DNA of 19,652 bases, taken from contig DASVRL010000180.1 in NCBI GenBank assembly GCA_036388635.1, positions 1 to 19,652 on the forward strand. The letters are read 5' to 3'. Positions 1 through 7,584 of this stretch are shown one piece after another. Numbering within the stretch: the stretch's first letter is position 1; each line of letters starts with the position of its first letter. The notes below the pieces were generated by a model, which ran no database searches, was not told where the DNA came from, and saw only the letters and a program-made list of their open reading frames with translations. Source of the DNA: JALZHR01 sp036388635 (GTDB lineage: Bacteria > Acidobacteriota > Blastocatellia > Pyrinomonadales > Pyrinomonadaceae). The position numbers and the translations under genes are program-made.

Positions 1-593
1 TGAAATTCCAAAAATTCAAAATTGTAATTTTAGTCGTCTGGCTTTTGGGCGCGCTCTTTTTCATTATCAACTTTTGGGCGAATAATGAAACTTCTTCCGC
101 GCAAACCAAAAACAAACAAATCAAGGAAATCGAAGGTTACAGGAATTGGACGAAAGTTAATTCGACGCCGCAGTTAATGCCCGAACGGGTCGCCGCGTCC
201 TGTTCGCTCTGGATATCGAACGGCGTGATTATCGACGGACAGACGAATCCGCACCGGGACAAATATTTTACCGTTTACGTAAACGACATCGGGCGCCGGG
301 CGATGCTCGAACAGAAAAATCCTAAATTTCCGGAAGGCTCCGTCATCGTGAAGGAAAAACTGCCGGACGAAAAAAGCCGGACGCCCGAGCTGCTGACCGT
401 GATGATAAAACAGAAGAAAGGTTACAACCCCGAAAACGGCGATTGGGAATATATGGTCGCGGACGGCACGGGAACCAAAGTCGAAGGACGCGGAAACTTG
501 CAAAACTGCCAGTCGTGCCACGTCGCCTATCAAAAAAGCGATTATATTTTCCGCACTTACTTGGCTGGAAAAACAGAAAGCAAGTTAAAGTAA
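1..593 (+). CDS. Cytochrome P460-like c-type haem protein, start codon cut by window edge
   Basis: The reading frame is open from the first base. The window begins with TG followed by AAA TTC, so the true ATG almost certainly starts one base upstream, giving 197 aa. The N-terminus is a basic, then strongly hydrophobic segment (about residues 6-26), a signal peptide or membrane anchor, so the protein is probably periplasmic. A single CxxCH haem-attachment motif (CQSCH, C170/C173/H174) lies near the C-terminus. It is preceded by a domain with GYNPENGDWEYM and FPEGSVIVKEKL segments typical of the cytochrome P460 family. P460 proteins oxidise hydroxylamine or act as small redox or cytochrome c'-beta-like proteins; the substrate here cannot be told. 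The cross-linking lysine of true P460 was not verified. The next gene is 336 nt downstream, so it is probably not co-transcribed with it. Confidence 0.8.
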   Translation, partial: KFQKFKIVILVVWLLGALFFIINFWANNETSSAQTKNKQIKEIEGYRNWTKVNSTPQLMPERVAASCSLWISNGVIIDGQTNPHRDKYFTVYVNDIGRRAMLEQKNPKFPEGSVIVKEKLPDEKSRTPELLTVMIKQKKGYNPENGDWEYMVADGTGTKVEGRGNLQNCQSCHVAYQKSDYIFRTYLAGKTESKLK

Positions 594-780
594 AACGCAT
601 ATAACAAACCGCTTAAAAGCCGGTCTTTGGAAAACAAACTAATTGTCGGCTCGGCTATTAACCGAATCCCGCCATTCAATTTTTGATTTTTTCCGTTTTC
701 ACTCAAAAGCTTGGCGACCGCTGGTCTCTTTCGTCTTCGACATTTAATCTCAAATCTCCGGCGCTCCGCAATTTGCCCGC
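594..780. other. Intergenic stretch upstream of protease promoter
   Basis: No ORF with a credible start or ribosome binding site is visible. There is a weak dyad (ACCG ... CGGT near 608-628) just after the cytochrome stop, with no good U-tract, so I do not call a terminator. Isolated CTCAAA strings at about 702 and 749 resemble degenerate copies of the CTCAAG box found just downstream, but they do not sit at the 11-bp period. Confidence 0.4.
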
Positions 781-887
781 CTCAAGTTTCCCTCAAGTGT
801 TCTGAAACCCGCATAAAACCTAACTAATAGGTCAATCTTAAAACGTATTTAAGGCTCAAGTATTTCTCAAAGCCGGCGCGGTATCTT
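781..887 (+). promoter_or_regulatory. Protease promoter with 11-bp-period CTCAAG boxes and TATCTT -10
   Basis: Two pairs of direct repeats precede the S8 protease. The distal pair is CTCAAGT at 781-787 and 792-798. The proximal pair is CTCAAGT at 855-861 and CTCAAAG at 866-872. Each pair has an 11-bp period (7-mer plus 4-nt spacer). The proximal pair ends 9 nt before TATCTT (882-887), a plausible -10 element, so it occupies the -35 region. This matches the layout of PhoB/OmpR-type direct-repeat operators that replace the -35. A transcript start near 894 would leave a leader of about 36 nt. The same arrangement with identical spacing precedes the gene at 3739. The binding protein is unknown. 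Confidence 0.6.
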
Positions 888-929
888 TTCAACATACAGT
901 TTTCAAATTTTTGTTGAGGAGAATGAGAG

Positions 930-3464
930 ATGAAATTCAGAGTAAGCCAAACGTTACGGCGAAGATTTTTCGGATTGATATTTGTTTTCGCGCTGGTCGG
1001 CGTCCTTTTCGGACAGAGCTTTGCCGCCGCCAAGTTGAGCCCGACATTGCAAAGTAAGTTGAACGGTCTCGCCAACACCGCGCAGGTCGGCATGGTCGTC
1101 GTCGCTTTTAAGACGAACAACGGACTGCAAAATTCGCATTTGAACATTTTGCGAAGCGTCGGCGTTTTGGGCGGGCAGACGTTTCCGACTCTGGGAATGG
1201 TCGCGCAGCCGATGACCGCCGGACAGGTTCGCGCGCTGGCGAATAATTCAGCGGTGCGCTCCATCTGGTCAAACGACCGTCTTCATTACTATATGCATCA
1301 GGCTCGCGTAGTCGGCGGCGCGGCGCGCGTCGAAACCGACCGGCTCTTCGCCGTGCGAAACGGCGGCTTACCCGTTTCGGGCGCAGGCGATTTTTCGGTT
1401 CTCGTGATTGATTCCGGCATCGACGCGACGCACGCCGATTTGCAGTTCGGCACGAAAGTCATCCAGAACGTGCAGACGCCGGTCGCCGCCGGAACGCTGC
1501 CGGGCTTTACGCCGAACGTCTCGATTGAAAACGTTCCGAACACAGACCAGTCGGTCGGACACGGAACGCACTGCGCCGGAATTATCGGCGGCACGGGCGT
1601 TCGCTCGGGCGGGCTTTATCCGGGCGTCGCGCCGGGCGTGAAAATCATCGGCGCCGGCTTGGGCGCGGGAATTTTTGTAATTAACGGCTTGGCGGCGTGG
1701 GAATGGGGCTTGGCGAATCAATATCGCTACAACATCCGCGTCGTCTCGAACTCTTACGGCGGCGACGGACCGTTCGACCCGAACGACCCGATGGCGATTG
1801 CCAGCAAAATGGCTTACGACCGCAATATGACGGTGCTTTTCGCGGGCGGAAACGCCGGTCCGGTGAAAGATACCTATAACCCGTATGCCAAAGCGCCGTG
1901 GGTTATCGGCGTCGCCGCCGGAACGAAAGAAGGCGAACTCGGCGATTTTTCCTCGCGCGGCGTTCCGCGTGCCGAGCGTTTGAACAACAATGACCCGCTC
2001 GACGATTACAACGCGCCGACGATTACGGCGCCCGGCAAAGGACGCGCGTTTGAAAGCAGCTTAGAGAGAGCCGGATTCACGATTGACATGATCTCGACGC
2101 GCTCGACCTCTAATCTGGTCGCTAACGGCGCAACCAACGACACGGAACTGGCGCCTGGAATGATTCCCTTCTACACGCAGATTTACGGAACTTCGATGGC
2201 GACGCCGTATGTCGCGGGCGTGGTGGCGCTGATGCTCGACGCCGACCCGACTTTAACGCCCGACGAAATCAGAGATATTCTGACCTCGACCGCCAGCAAA
2301 ATGCCGGGACGCGAAGATTGGGAAGTCGGCGCGGGCTTTATCAATGCTTACGCCGCCGTCGATAAAGTTTTCAATCGCTCGCGCAACTACGCGCATTTTC
2401 AGGACGTCAGCTTTAACGCCGTCTTCGGCGAACAGCGACCGGCGCAGCAGAATTTCCATCTCGATTTCAACCCGGCGGTTTCCGGTACGACTTCGACCAA
2501 CGCGACGACCTTTACGGTCGAGCCGGGAATGAACGTGCTGGACGTTTTCGCGACGGTCGACACTATCGCCGGCGGCACGGGCAATCTGGTCGGCATCCGC
2601 ATCACCAGCCCAAGCGGCGTCAATTACTCGACCGCCATCGAATATCCGGTTATCGGCACGGACAAACGCCAGATTATCGTCCCGAATCCGGAAGCCGGAA
2701 CGTGGACGCTGGAAGTTCGCGGCGCGCGCGGTTTGACGGCGGCTCCGCAGGCTTCTTCGCCGATTCAGGTGGCGATGCCCGGACCGGTTGACGGCAATGT
2801 CACGCAGATTAAATACACTTTGCCGAATATTGCGGACATCCAGGGACACCCGCAACAGGCGGCAATCGAAGCGGCTTTGAAAAATCGCGTGATCGACATC
2901 TACGCGGACGGCACTTTTAAACCGAACGACACGGTGACGCGCGAAGATTTTGCCCGCTCGCTCGTTTTGAACACTTCGCTTCGCCAGACCTTGTCGGCAA
3001 CGCCCAGATTCAGCGACGTTTCGGGCGACCTCGCCAGAATCGCCGAAGCCGTCACGGCAAACGGTTCGACTTTGCGCGATTTCAATTTCGTTCCGGACGG
3101 ACTGATGACCGCAGACGAAAATTTCTACCCGAACGGCGCGGTCAATCGCATGGACTTGGCGGTCGCTTTCGTGCGCGCTCTCGGCTATGACACGCAAGCC
3201 CGCAACCTGGCAAATACGGACGTGACTTACAACGGCACGGTTCTTTCGGATAACGCGCAGATTCCTGCGGAGCTTCGCGGCTACGTTCAGATTGCCATCG
3301 ACAAAGGCATATTCGAAGCGTTTCCGGCTCAGGTTGTCGAAACCGCTCCGGGACAATTCCAGGTTCTTCCCGGACCGCGCTTCGAGCCCGGTACGACCGT
3401 CAACCGCGCGACGCTGGCAGTCAAACTGAACAGCTATCGCCAGTTGTTTACCACGGGCGGTTAA
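930..3464 (+). CDS. Secreted S8 (subtilisin-like) serine protease with C-terminal SLH repeats
   Basis: This 844-aa secreted endopeptidase starts at ATG 930, behind a GAGGAGA ribosome binding site. A signal peptide (about residues 1-33, ending SFAAA) is followed by an I9-like propeptide region (about 45-125). In the S8 catalytic domain (about 150-470) the triad is D161 (VIDSGID), H211 (GHGTHCAG) and S422 (GTSMATPYVAG), with oxyanion N308 (FAGGNAGP), so it should be active. A beta-rich, pre-peptidase C/P-domain-like section follows (about 520-620). Then come three SLH-like segments (about 640-690, 725-775 and 785-840; for example DIYADGTFKPNDTVTREDF), which usually tether proteins to the cell wall or envelope. 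Transcription probably starts from the CTCAAG-box promoter upstream. A large hairpin element begins 7 nt after the stop. The family call is firm; the cell-surface tether is inferred from SLH. Confidence 0.93.
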   Translation: MKFRVSQTLRRRFFGLIFVFALVGVLFGQSFAAAKLSPTLQSKLNGLANTAQVGMVVVAFKTNNGLQNSHLNILRSVGVLGGQTFPTLGMVAQPMTAGQVRALANNSAVRSIWSNDRLHYYMHQARVVGGAARVETDRLFAVRNGGLPVSGAGDFSVLVIDSGIDATHADLQFGTKVIQNVQTPVAAGTLPGFTPNVSIENVPNTDQSVGHGTHCAGIIGGTGVRSGGLYPGVAPGVKIIGAGLGAGIFVINGLAAWEWGLANQYRYNIRVVSNSYGGDGPFDPNDPMAIASKMAYDRNMTVLFAGGNAGPVKDTYNPYAKAPWVIGVAAGTKEGELGDFSSRGVPRAERLNNNDPLDDYNAPTITAPGKGRAFESSLERAGFTIDMISTRSTSNLVANGATNDTELAPGMIPFYTQIYGTSMATPYVAGVVALMLDADPTLTPDEIRDILTSTASKMPGREDWEVGAGFINAYAAVDKVFNRSRNYAHFQDVSFNAVFGEQRPAQQNFHLDFNPAVSGTTSTNATTFTVEPGMNVLDVFATVDTIAGGTGNLVGIRITSPSGVNYSTAIEYPVIGTDKRQIIVPNPEAGTWTLEVRGARGLTAAPQASSPIQVAMPGPVDGNVTQIKYTLPNIADIQGHPQQAAIEAALKNRVIDIYADGTFKPNDTVTREDFARSLVLNTSLRQTLSATPRFSDVSGDLARIAEAVTANGSTLRDFNFVPDGLMTADENFYPNGAVNRMDLAVAFVRALGYDTQARNLANTDVTYNGTVLSDNAQIPAELRGYVQIAIDKGIFEAFPAQVVETAPGQFQVLPGPRFEPGTTVNRATLAVKLNSYRQLFTTGG

Positions 3465-3470
3465 TTGAAA

Positions 3471-3614
3471 GGCGATAAGGATAAGGGATAAAGGATAAAG
3501 AGAAAAAGTTTTAAGTGTCGAGGGTTGAATTTTGAATGACCAGCTAAACGACAAGCTCAACCCTCGACACTTAAAACTCAAGATTTTCTTTCCTTTATCC
3601 CTTATTCTTTCGCC
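3471..3614. repeat. Long imperfect palindrome built of 7-nt units (heptad hairpin A)
   Basis: A 22-nt perfect inverted repeat (3507-3528 against 3557-3578, containing GTGTCGAGGGTTGA) encloses a 28-nt loop. Outside it, purine-rich GATAAG-type units (3471-3506) pair imperfectly with 3583-3614, sharing the 15-mer ATAAGGGATAAAGGA. Both arms can be read in consecutive degenerate heptads, for example GGATAAG GGATAAA GGATAAA on the left and CTCAACC CTCGACA CTTAAAA on the right. It begins 7 nt after the S8 stop codon and ends where the next gene's CTCAAG boxes begin. It could stabilise or end the S8 transcript; there is no classic U-tract. Confidence 0.75.
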
Positions 3615-3692
3615 TTCAAGAGTTTCTCAAGTTCGCCTCAAGTCGGAAGGCTCAGCCCATTCAAGCCTTTCTCAAGTCGAAAAAGTTATCTT
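3615..3692 (+). promoter_or_regulatory. Second protease promoter with five CTCAAG boxes and TATCTT -10
   Basis: Five YTCAAG boxes start at 3615, 3626 and 3637 (11-bp period), then at 3660 and 3671 (11-bp period). The last box (CTCAAGT, 3671-3677) ends 9 nt before TATCTT at 3687-3692. That is exactly the spacing seen before the S8 gene (866-872 to 882-887). The proximal pair overlaps the expected -35. The predicted start near 3699 leaves a leader of about 40 nt to the ATG at 3739. ACAGTT follows shortly after the -10 in both promoters (896 and 3697). This supports control of both proteases by one direct-repeat-binding activator. Confidence 0.65.
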
Positions 3693-3738
3693 GATGACAG
3701 TTAGCAAAAATTATTTTTAGTTTCCATTGGAGGATGAA

Positions 3739-6700
3739 ATGAAGGGCAAGGTCAACAGTAAATTAACGGAAAAAGCAGGATTCAAGCTTATTGCGGTATT
3801 TTTGTTTTGGTCACTTATTATAACGGGTCTCTATATTCCGTTCGGCACTACTGCCGAAGCGTCGGGCAATCAAGCTCCGGGCGCGAATTCAAGCAGTTTG
3901 TATTATCGCCCGGCGGCGAATTTCGATTTGAACTTGACGAGCACGGTTGCCGGTCTGCGCACCGCGACGAGCGACCAGCTCGCGGCATTGAACACTTTGA
4001 AAACTTCGACCAACGCGTCTAATATGACCGTTCGCTGGAATGCGTTCGGCGGCTCGCCCGATGTGGTCTACGATTTCGCCAGCCAGCCGTTTTCGGGAAC
4101 GCCCGAAGAAGCCGGGCGCGCCTTTATACAACAAAACGCAGCCGCTTTCGGCGTCAGCAGTGTTAGTGATTTAAAACTTTTCAGCCAGCGCGAGGCGCTC
4201 GGCGGTTACCTTTTGCGCTTTGGTCAGACTTTCAACGGTATTGACGTGAAAGACGGCGGCATCGGCGTCGTGATGAACGCCAACAAGCAGGTCATTATGG
4301 CTTCCGGACCGTTCTTCCGCGACGTCAACGTTAATACGACGCCTTCAATTTCCGCCGAACAGGCACGCGCGACGGTTGATTCGGACTTGGCGCGATACTC
4401 CAATAATATTGTCAGTTCCGCGTCGAACCTGTTTCAACCGGCTTTGAACGTCGTTTCGCAACAGACGCAGATTGTTAACGGCATCCAGCCGAAGCTCGGC
4501 ATTTACCCGACCGCTGACGGTTACAAGCTGGTTTGGAAAGTAGCGAAAATGTCCACCAATCCGTTCGGCTTGTACGCGTATTCGATTGACGCGCACACGG
4601 GCGAAATCGTCGCCCGCAAAGATTTCGTGAACTTCCAGCAGAACCCGGTTCATCCGTTTACGGCTGACATCTATCCGAAATACCCGGACATTACGCCCGA
4701 GCTGAAAGACCAGTCGATTATTAAAGATTGTTTAAACGAACAGAACGTGATGGCTCCCTGCGGACAGCAGCGCGTCAAGCTTCGTTCTTTCGACCAGCAG
4801 AACGTCGTGACCGGGTTGAACGGAACTTTGACCGGCACGCACGCGCTTGTCAACAACGTGCTTGCGACCAAACAGCCTTTCGCACAGGCGGCGCTCGGAA
4901 CCTGGCACTTCCGCCAGGACAATCCGACCGCTTTTGAAGGACGCACTAACGAGCAGGATCAATATGCCGAACCAGCCGAGCACCAGGACGAAATCAATGC
5001 TTTCTTCTTCGTCACTTACCTGCTCGAATACGTCGATTACCTGCACGTTGCGGGCGACAACACGAACGGCTTGCAAGGCAGATTCCCGGATGAATATCCG
5101 AACAAAACGATTCCGCTTCCGGCGACCGTTCACTTCCCGAACATTTACGCCGTGCTGCCGCTGTTGGGCTGCCCGGCAAACTGTCCCGTTCCCAGTCCGA
5201 CCGACCCGGATTTATCGAAAAAGCTTCTCGGTCTGGACAACGCCATCGCCGTCAACGTCACCAGCTTGATTGAAGAAGTCACCGCCGAAAAATCGCCGGT
5301 CGTCGTCAACCCGACTTTCTACGGTCACGGCTATCTTTTGAACGACCTCGCGCTCGAAGGCACGGTTCCCTACCACGAAGGAATGCACGCCATCACCAGC
5401 CCGATTGCCGGTCTGGAAGGAACGGAAGGCTCGGCGCTGAACGAAGGTCAGGCGGATATGTGGGCGTTCACGATTACCGACAACGCTTCTCTGGGCGATT
5501 ACGTCGTCAATGCCAAAGGCTATCGTCAACTTTATCGCGACCGCGGACGCAATCCCGACTCGATTGCCTACATCCGCTCGGCTCGCTCGACCTTGAAATA
5601 CTCGGACATCGCGACGTATAAAAACGGCACGAACTACGAATTTGAAGAACACCGCGACGGCGAAATCTATATGTCGACGATGTGGGACGTCCGCGAAATG
5701 CTGAACCGCGTTTACCCGCAGACGTCGTACAAACGCCCGCGTCCGATCGACGGTCAGGCTCTGAAAGTCGTCACCAAAGGCACGGAAATTTTCGAGCGCG
5801 ACTTTCTCGGTTCGATGTACATTCTCGGCACGACCGCGCCGGACAGTTTGGTTAAAGCCAAAGACGCGATGATCGTCGCCGACCAGATGCTTTACTCGAC
5901 AGATGCGTCAGACCCGGATGCGCCCGGCAAACACCGCTCTTTGATTGAACAAATCTTTGCGGCGAAAGAACTCGGCGTCAATGCGCTCGAAGTAACCGGC
6001 GGCAAAGCGACGATTTCGACGCAGGTCACTCCGTTCGTCGGCAATCAGGCGGCTCCGAATGTTCCGACCAACGTCCGCGTCGCCCCGACCAGCCCGAATT
6101 CTTTGAGAGTTGACTGGGATGCGGTTCCGGGAGCGGTTTCGTATCAGGTTCTGAAACGGAAAATCGGTTTTGAAAATCGCCGCGAGCCGAACGGCAAACG
6201 CGAATTCGCCGACGGCGACGCCTCGACCACAGGCTTCCGCCACGTCGGGTTCGTCAACGGCAACCAGGCTTCTTTTGAAGACAAAGGCGCCATTTACGAA
6301 GTGTTTGCGCCCGTCGGCTTGAGCAATCTGTTCGACCACGAATACGTAGTCCGCGCCGTCGGCGTTAACGGAAGCGGTCAGCTCGGCTTCTCGAATCTGA
6401 GCGGCTCGTCGCGCGCCACCTACCAGCAGCAGGATTTGACGCAGCAGATCGACTCGGCTATCTCGAACATTACGTTCTCGAACGGCGTGATGGCTTTTGA
6501 TAACAAATTGACGAACGCTCGCGGCGCATTCTCGACCGACAAAACGATTTACGGTCCGATTTCGTTCCAAATCACGAACATTTCGAATCCGACTGTAACC
6601 GTGAAGAACGCCGACGCCAACGGCAACACTTTCGTCTACAACCAGACGCTGCCGCTCGGCACAACGTCAAACGCCAAACGTCTGGAGTTTAACGACCCCG

Positions 6701-7332
6701 CCGCTCAGTTGTTCAGCTTTGACGCGAAAATCAGCGGCGGTGCTTTCGGCGGCGCAACCGTCGGAACAGGTTCCCAGGGCGGCGACGGAACGTCTGACCC
6801 GCCGGCTCCGGTAGTTTATTCGCTTTATAACGAAGCGAAAACAGGAACGCTGCTGGCAGGCGAACCGACGGCGACGGGCGGAACCAGCGCGACCTGGGGC
6901 AACCCGACGTTTAAAGGAATCACCTGGGAAGATGTCGAAATCACGACGAAATCCGATGCTCTGTTCCTGGAAGCGGCTTTAACGTCTCCGACGGCGGTCG
7001 ATTTGGATTTCGAACTCCGCACGGTCAGCGGTCAGGTGCTGATGCGTTCAGCCGGTGCAACCGCCACGGAATTCGTTTCGTCGTCCGTCCAGCCGAACAC
7101 GAAGTACATTCTTCGCGTTCTCGGATTCGCCAACGGTCCTTCGACCTTTAACATCGCGACGACGCAGCTTCTGCCGAACGGCTCGCCGAACGAAAACGGC
7201 GGAACCCGCACGGGCAGCAGCTCCAGCACGGCGACGACCGGCGGCGCGGCAGGTTCTCTCGGAGTAACGAGATTGGTTCGCTTCACGGTTAACCCCTTGC
7301 TGAGAAGCGTTACTTTCAGAATTCTTCAATAA
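3739..7332 (+). CDS. Secreted M36 (fungalysin-like) zinc metalloprotease with FN3 and C-terminal adhesion-type domains
   Basis: I choose ATG 3739 because GGAGG (3729-3733) sits five bases before it; the in-frame TTG at 3727 would include the ribosome binding site. The protein is 1197 aa. A signal peptide (about residues 1-40) is followed by an FTP/PepSY-type propeptide (about 80-290). In the catalytic domain H546-E547-x-x-H550 (HEGMH) are the zinc ligands and catalytic Glu, and E569 (LNEGQADMW) is the likely third ligand. The motif departs from the usual fungalysin HEYTHG. An FN3 domain covers about 770-890 (PTNVRVAPTSPNSLRVDW). A PPC-like beta domain near 1060-1140 (TKYILRVLGFANGPSTFNI) precedes a short basic tail. 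Such domains usually aid secretion or substrate binding and may be clipped off. The gene is monocistronic, with its own promoter and terminator. The protease call is firm; subfamily assignment is a little less so because of the altered motif. Confidence 0.88.
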   Translation: MKGKVNSKLTEKAGFKLIAVFLFWSLIITGLYIPFGTTAEASGNQAPGANSSSLYYRPAANFDLNLTSTVAGLRTATSDQLAALNTLKTSTNASNMTVRWNAFGGSPDVVYDFASQPFSGTPEEAGRAFIQQNAAAFGVSSVSDLKLFSQREALGGYLLRFGQTFNGIDVKDGGIGVVMNANKQVIMASGPFFRDVNVNTTPSISAEQARATVDSDLARYSNNIVSSASNLFQPALNVVSQQTQIVNGIQPKLGIYPTADGYKLVWKVAKMSTNPFGLYAYSIDAHTGEIVARKDFVNFQQNPVHPFTADIYPKYPDITPELKDQSIIKDCLNEQNVMAPCGQQRVKLRSFDQQNVVTGLNGTLTGTHALVNNVLATKQPFAQAALGTWHFRQDNPTAFEGRTNEQDQYAEPAEHQDEINAFFFVTYLLEYVDYLHVAGDNTNGLQGRFPDEYPNKTIPLPATVHFPNIYAVLPLLGCPANCPVPSPTDPDLSKKLLGLDNAIAVNVTSLIEEVTAEKSPVVVNPTFYGHGYLLNDLALEGTVPYHEGMHAITSPIAGLEGTEGSALNEGQADMWAFTITDNASLGDYVVNAKGYRQLYRDRGRNPDSIAYIRSARSTLKYSDIATYKNGTNYEFEEHRDGEIYMSTMWDVREMLNRVYPQTSYKRPRPIDGQALKVVTKGTEIFERDFLGSMYILGTTAPDSLVKAKDAMIVADQMLYSTDASDPDAPGKHRSLIEQIFAAKELGVNALEVTGGKATISTQVTPFVGNQAAPNVPTNVRVAPTSPNSLRVDWDAVPGAVSYQVLKRKIGFENRREPNGKREFADGDASTTGFRHVGFVNGNQASFEDKGAIYEVFAPVGLSNLFDHEYVVRAVGVNGSGQLGFSNLSGSSRATYQQQDLTQQIDSAISNITFSNGVMAFDNKLTNARGAFSTDKTIYGPISFQITNISNPTVTVKNADANGNTFVYNQTLPLGTTSNAKRLEFNDPAAQLFSFDAKISGGAFGGATVGTGSQGGDGTSDPPAPVVYSLYNEAKTGTLLAGEPTATGGTSATWGNPTFKGITWEDVEITTKSDALFLEAALTSPTAVDLDFELRTVSGQVLMRSAGATATEFVSSSVQPNTKYILRVLGFANGPSTFNIATTQLLPNGSPNENGGTRTGSSSSTATTGGAAGSLGVTRLVRFTVNPLLRSVTFRILQ

Positions 7333-7352
7333 ATAAACGTTGAAGAAAAGTT

Positions 7353-7383
7353 AAGGCGAAGTCTACGGACTTCGCCTTTTTTT
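7353..7383 (+). terminator. Rho-independent terminator of the M36 gene
   Basis: An 11-bp perfect stem (AAGGCGAAGTC, 7353-7363; GACTTCGCCTT, 7368-7378) closes a TACG tetraloop and runs into a T-tract to 7383. It lies 20 nt after the stop codon. Confidence 0.93.
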
Positions 7384-7526
7384 GCTTATTCTCGAAAGCT
7401 AAGTTTAAATCTCGTTTCATCTGAGCTAAATCCGGTCGGAAATTTTATCGGAATATAGCTGAAAAATAATTACGCTTAACTGTATTCCGGCTCAATCGAG
7501 ACATAATTTTTGAAACGCGCTCTAAT

Positions 7527-7564
7527 GAAAAATCGCCGGGCTTTTAAAAGCCCGGCGATTTTTC
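7527..7564. terminator. Perfect 38-bp palindromic terminator downstream of the SDR gene
   Basis: The palindrome (GAAAAATCGCCGGGC through its complement, 19 nt per arm, turning at 7545/7546) has A-tracts on one side and T-tracts on the other, so it can work in both directions. It lies 20 nt past the stop of the minus-strand SDR gene. Together with 7353-7383 it separates the convergent M36 and SDR genes. The 140 nt between the two terminators hold nothing I can identify. Confidence 0.9.
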
Positions 7565-7584
7565 GCGACTGGCTTTTTTACGGT

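Noticed and set aside
2253..3581. 442-aa open frame antisense to the S8 protease
   Set aside because: Arg/Ala/Val-rich shadow translation with no domain and no ribosome binding site; the opposite strand codes for a clear subtilase with SLH repeats.
3727..3738. TTG start for the M36 protease
   Set aside because: The TTG overlaps the GGAGG ribosome binding site itself; ATG 3739 is correctly spaced from it.
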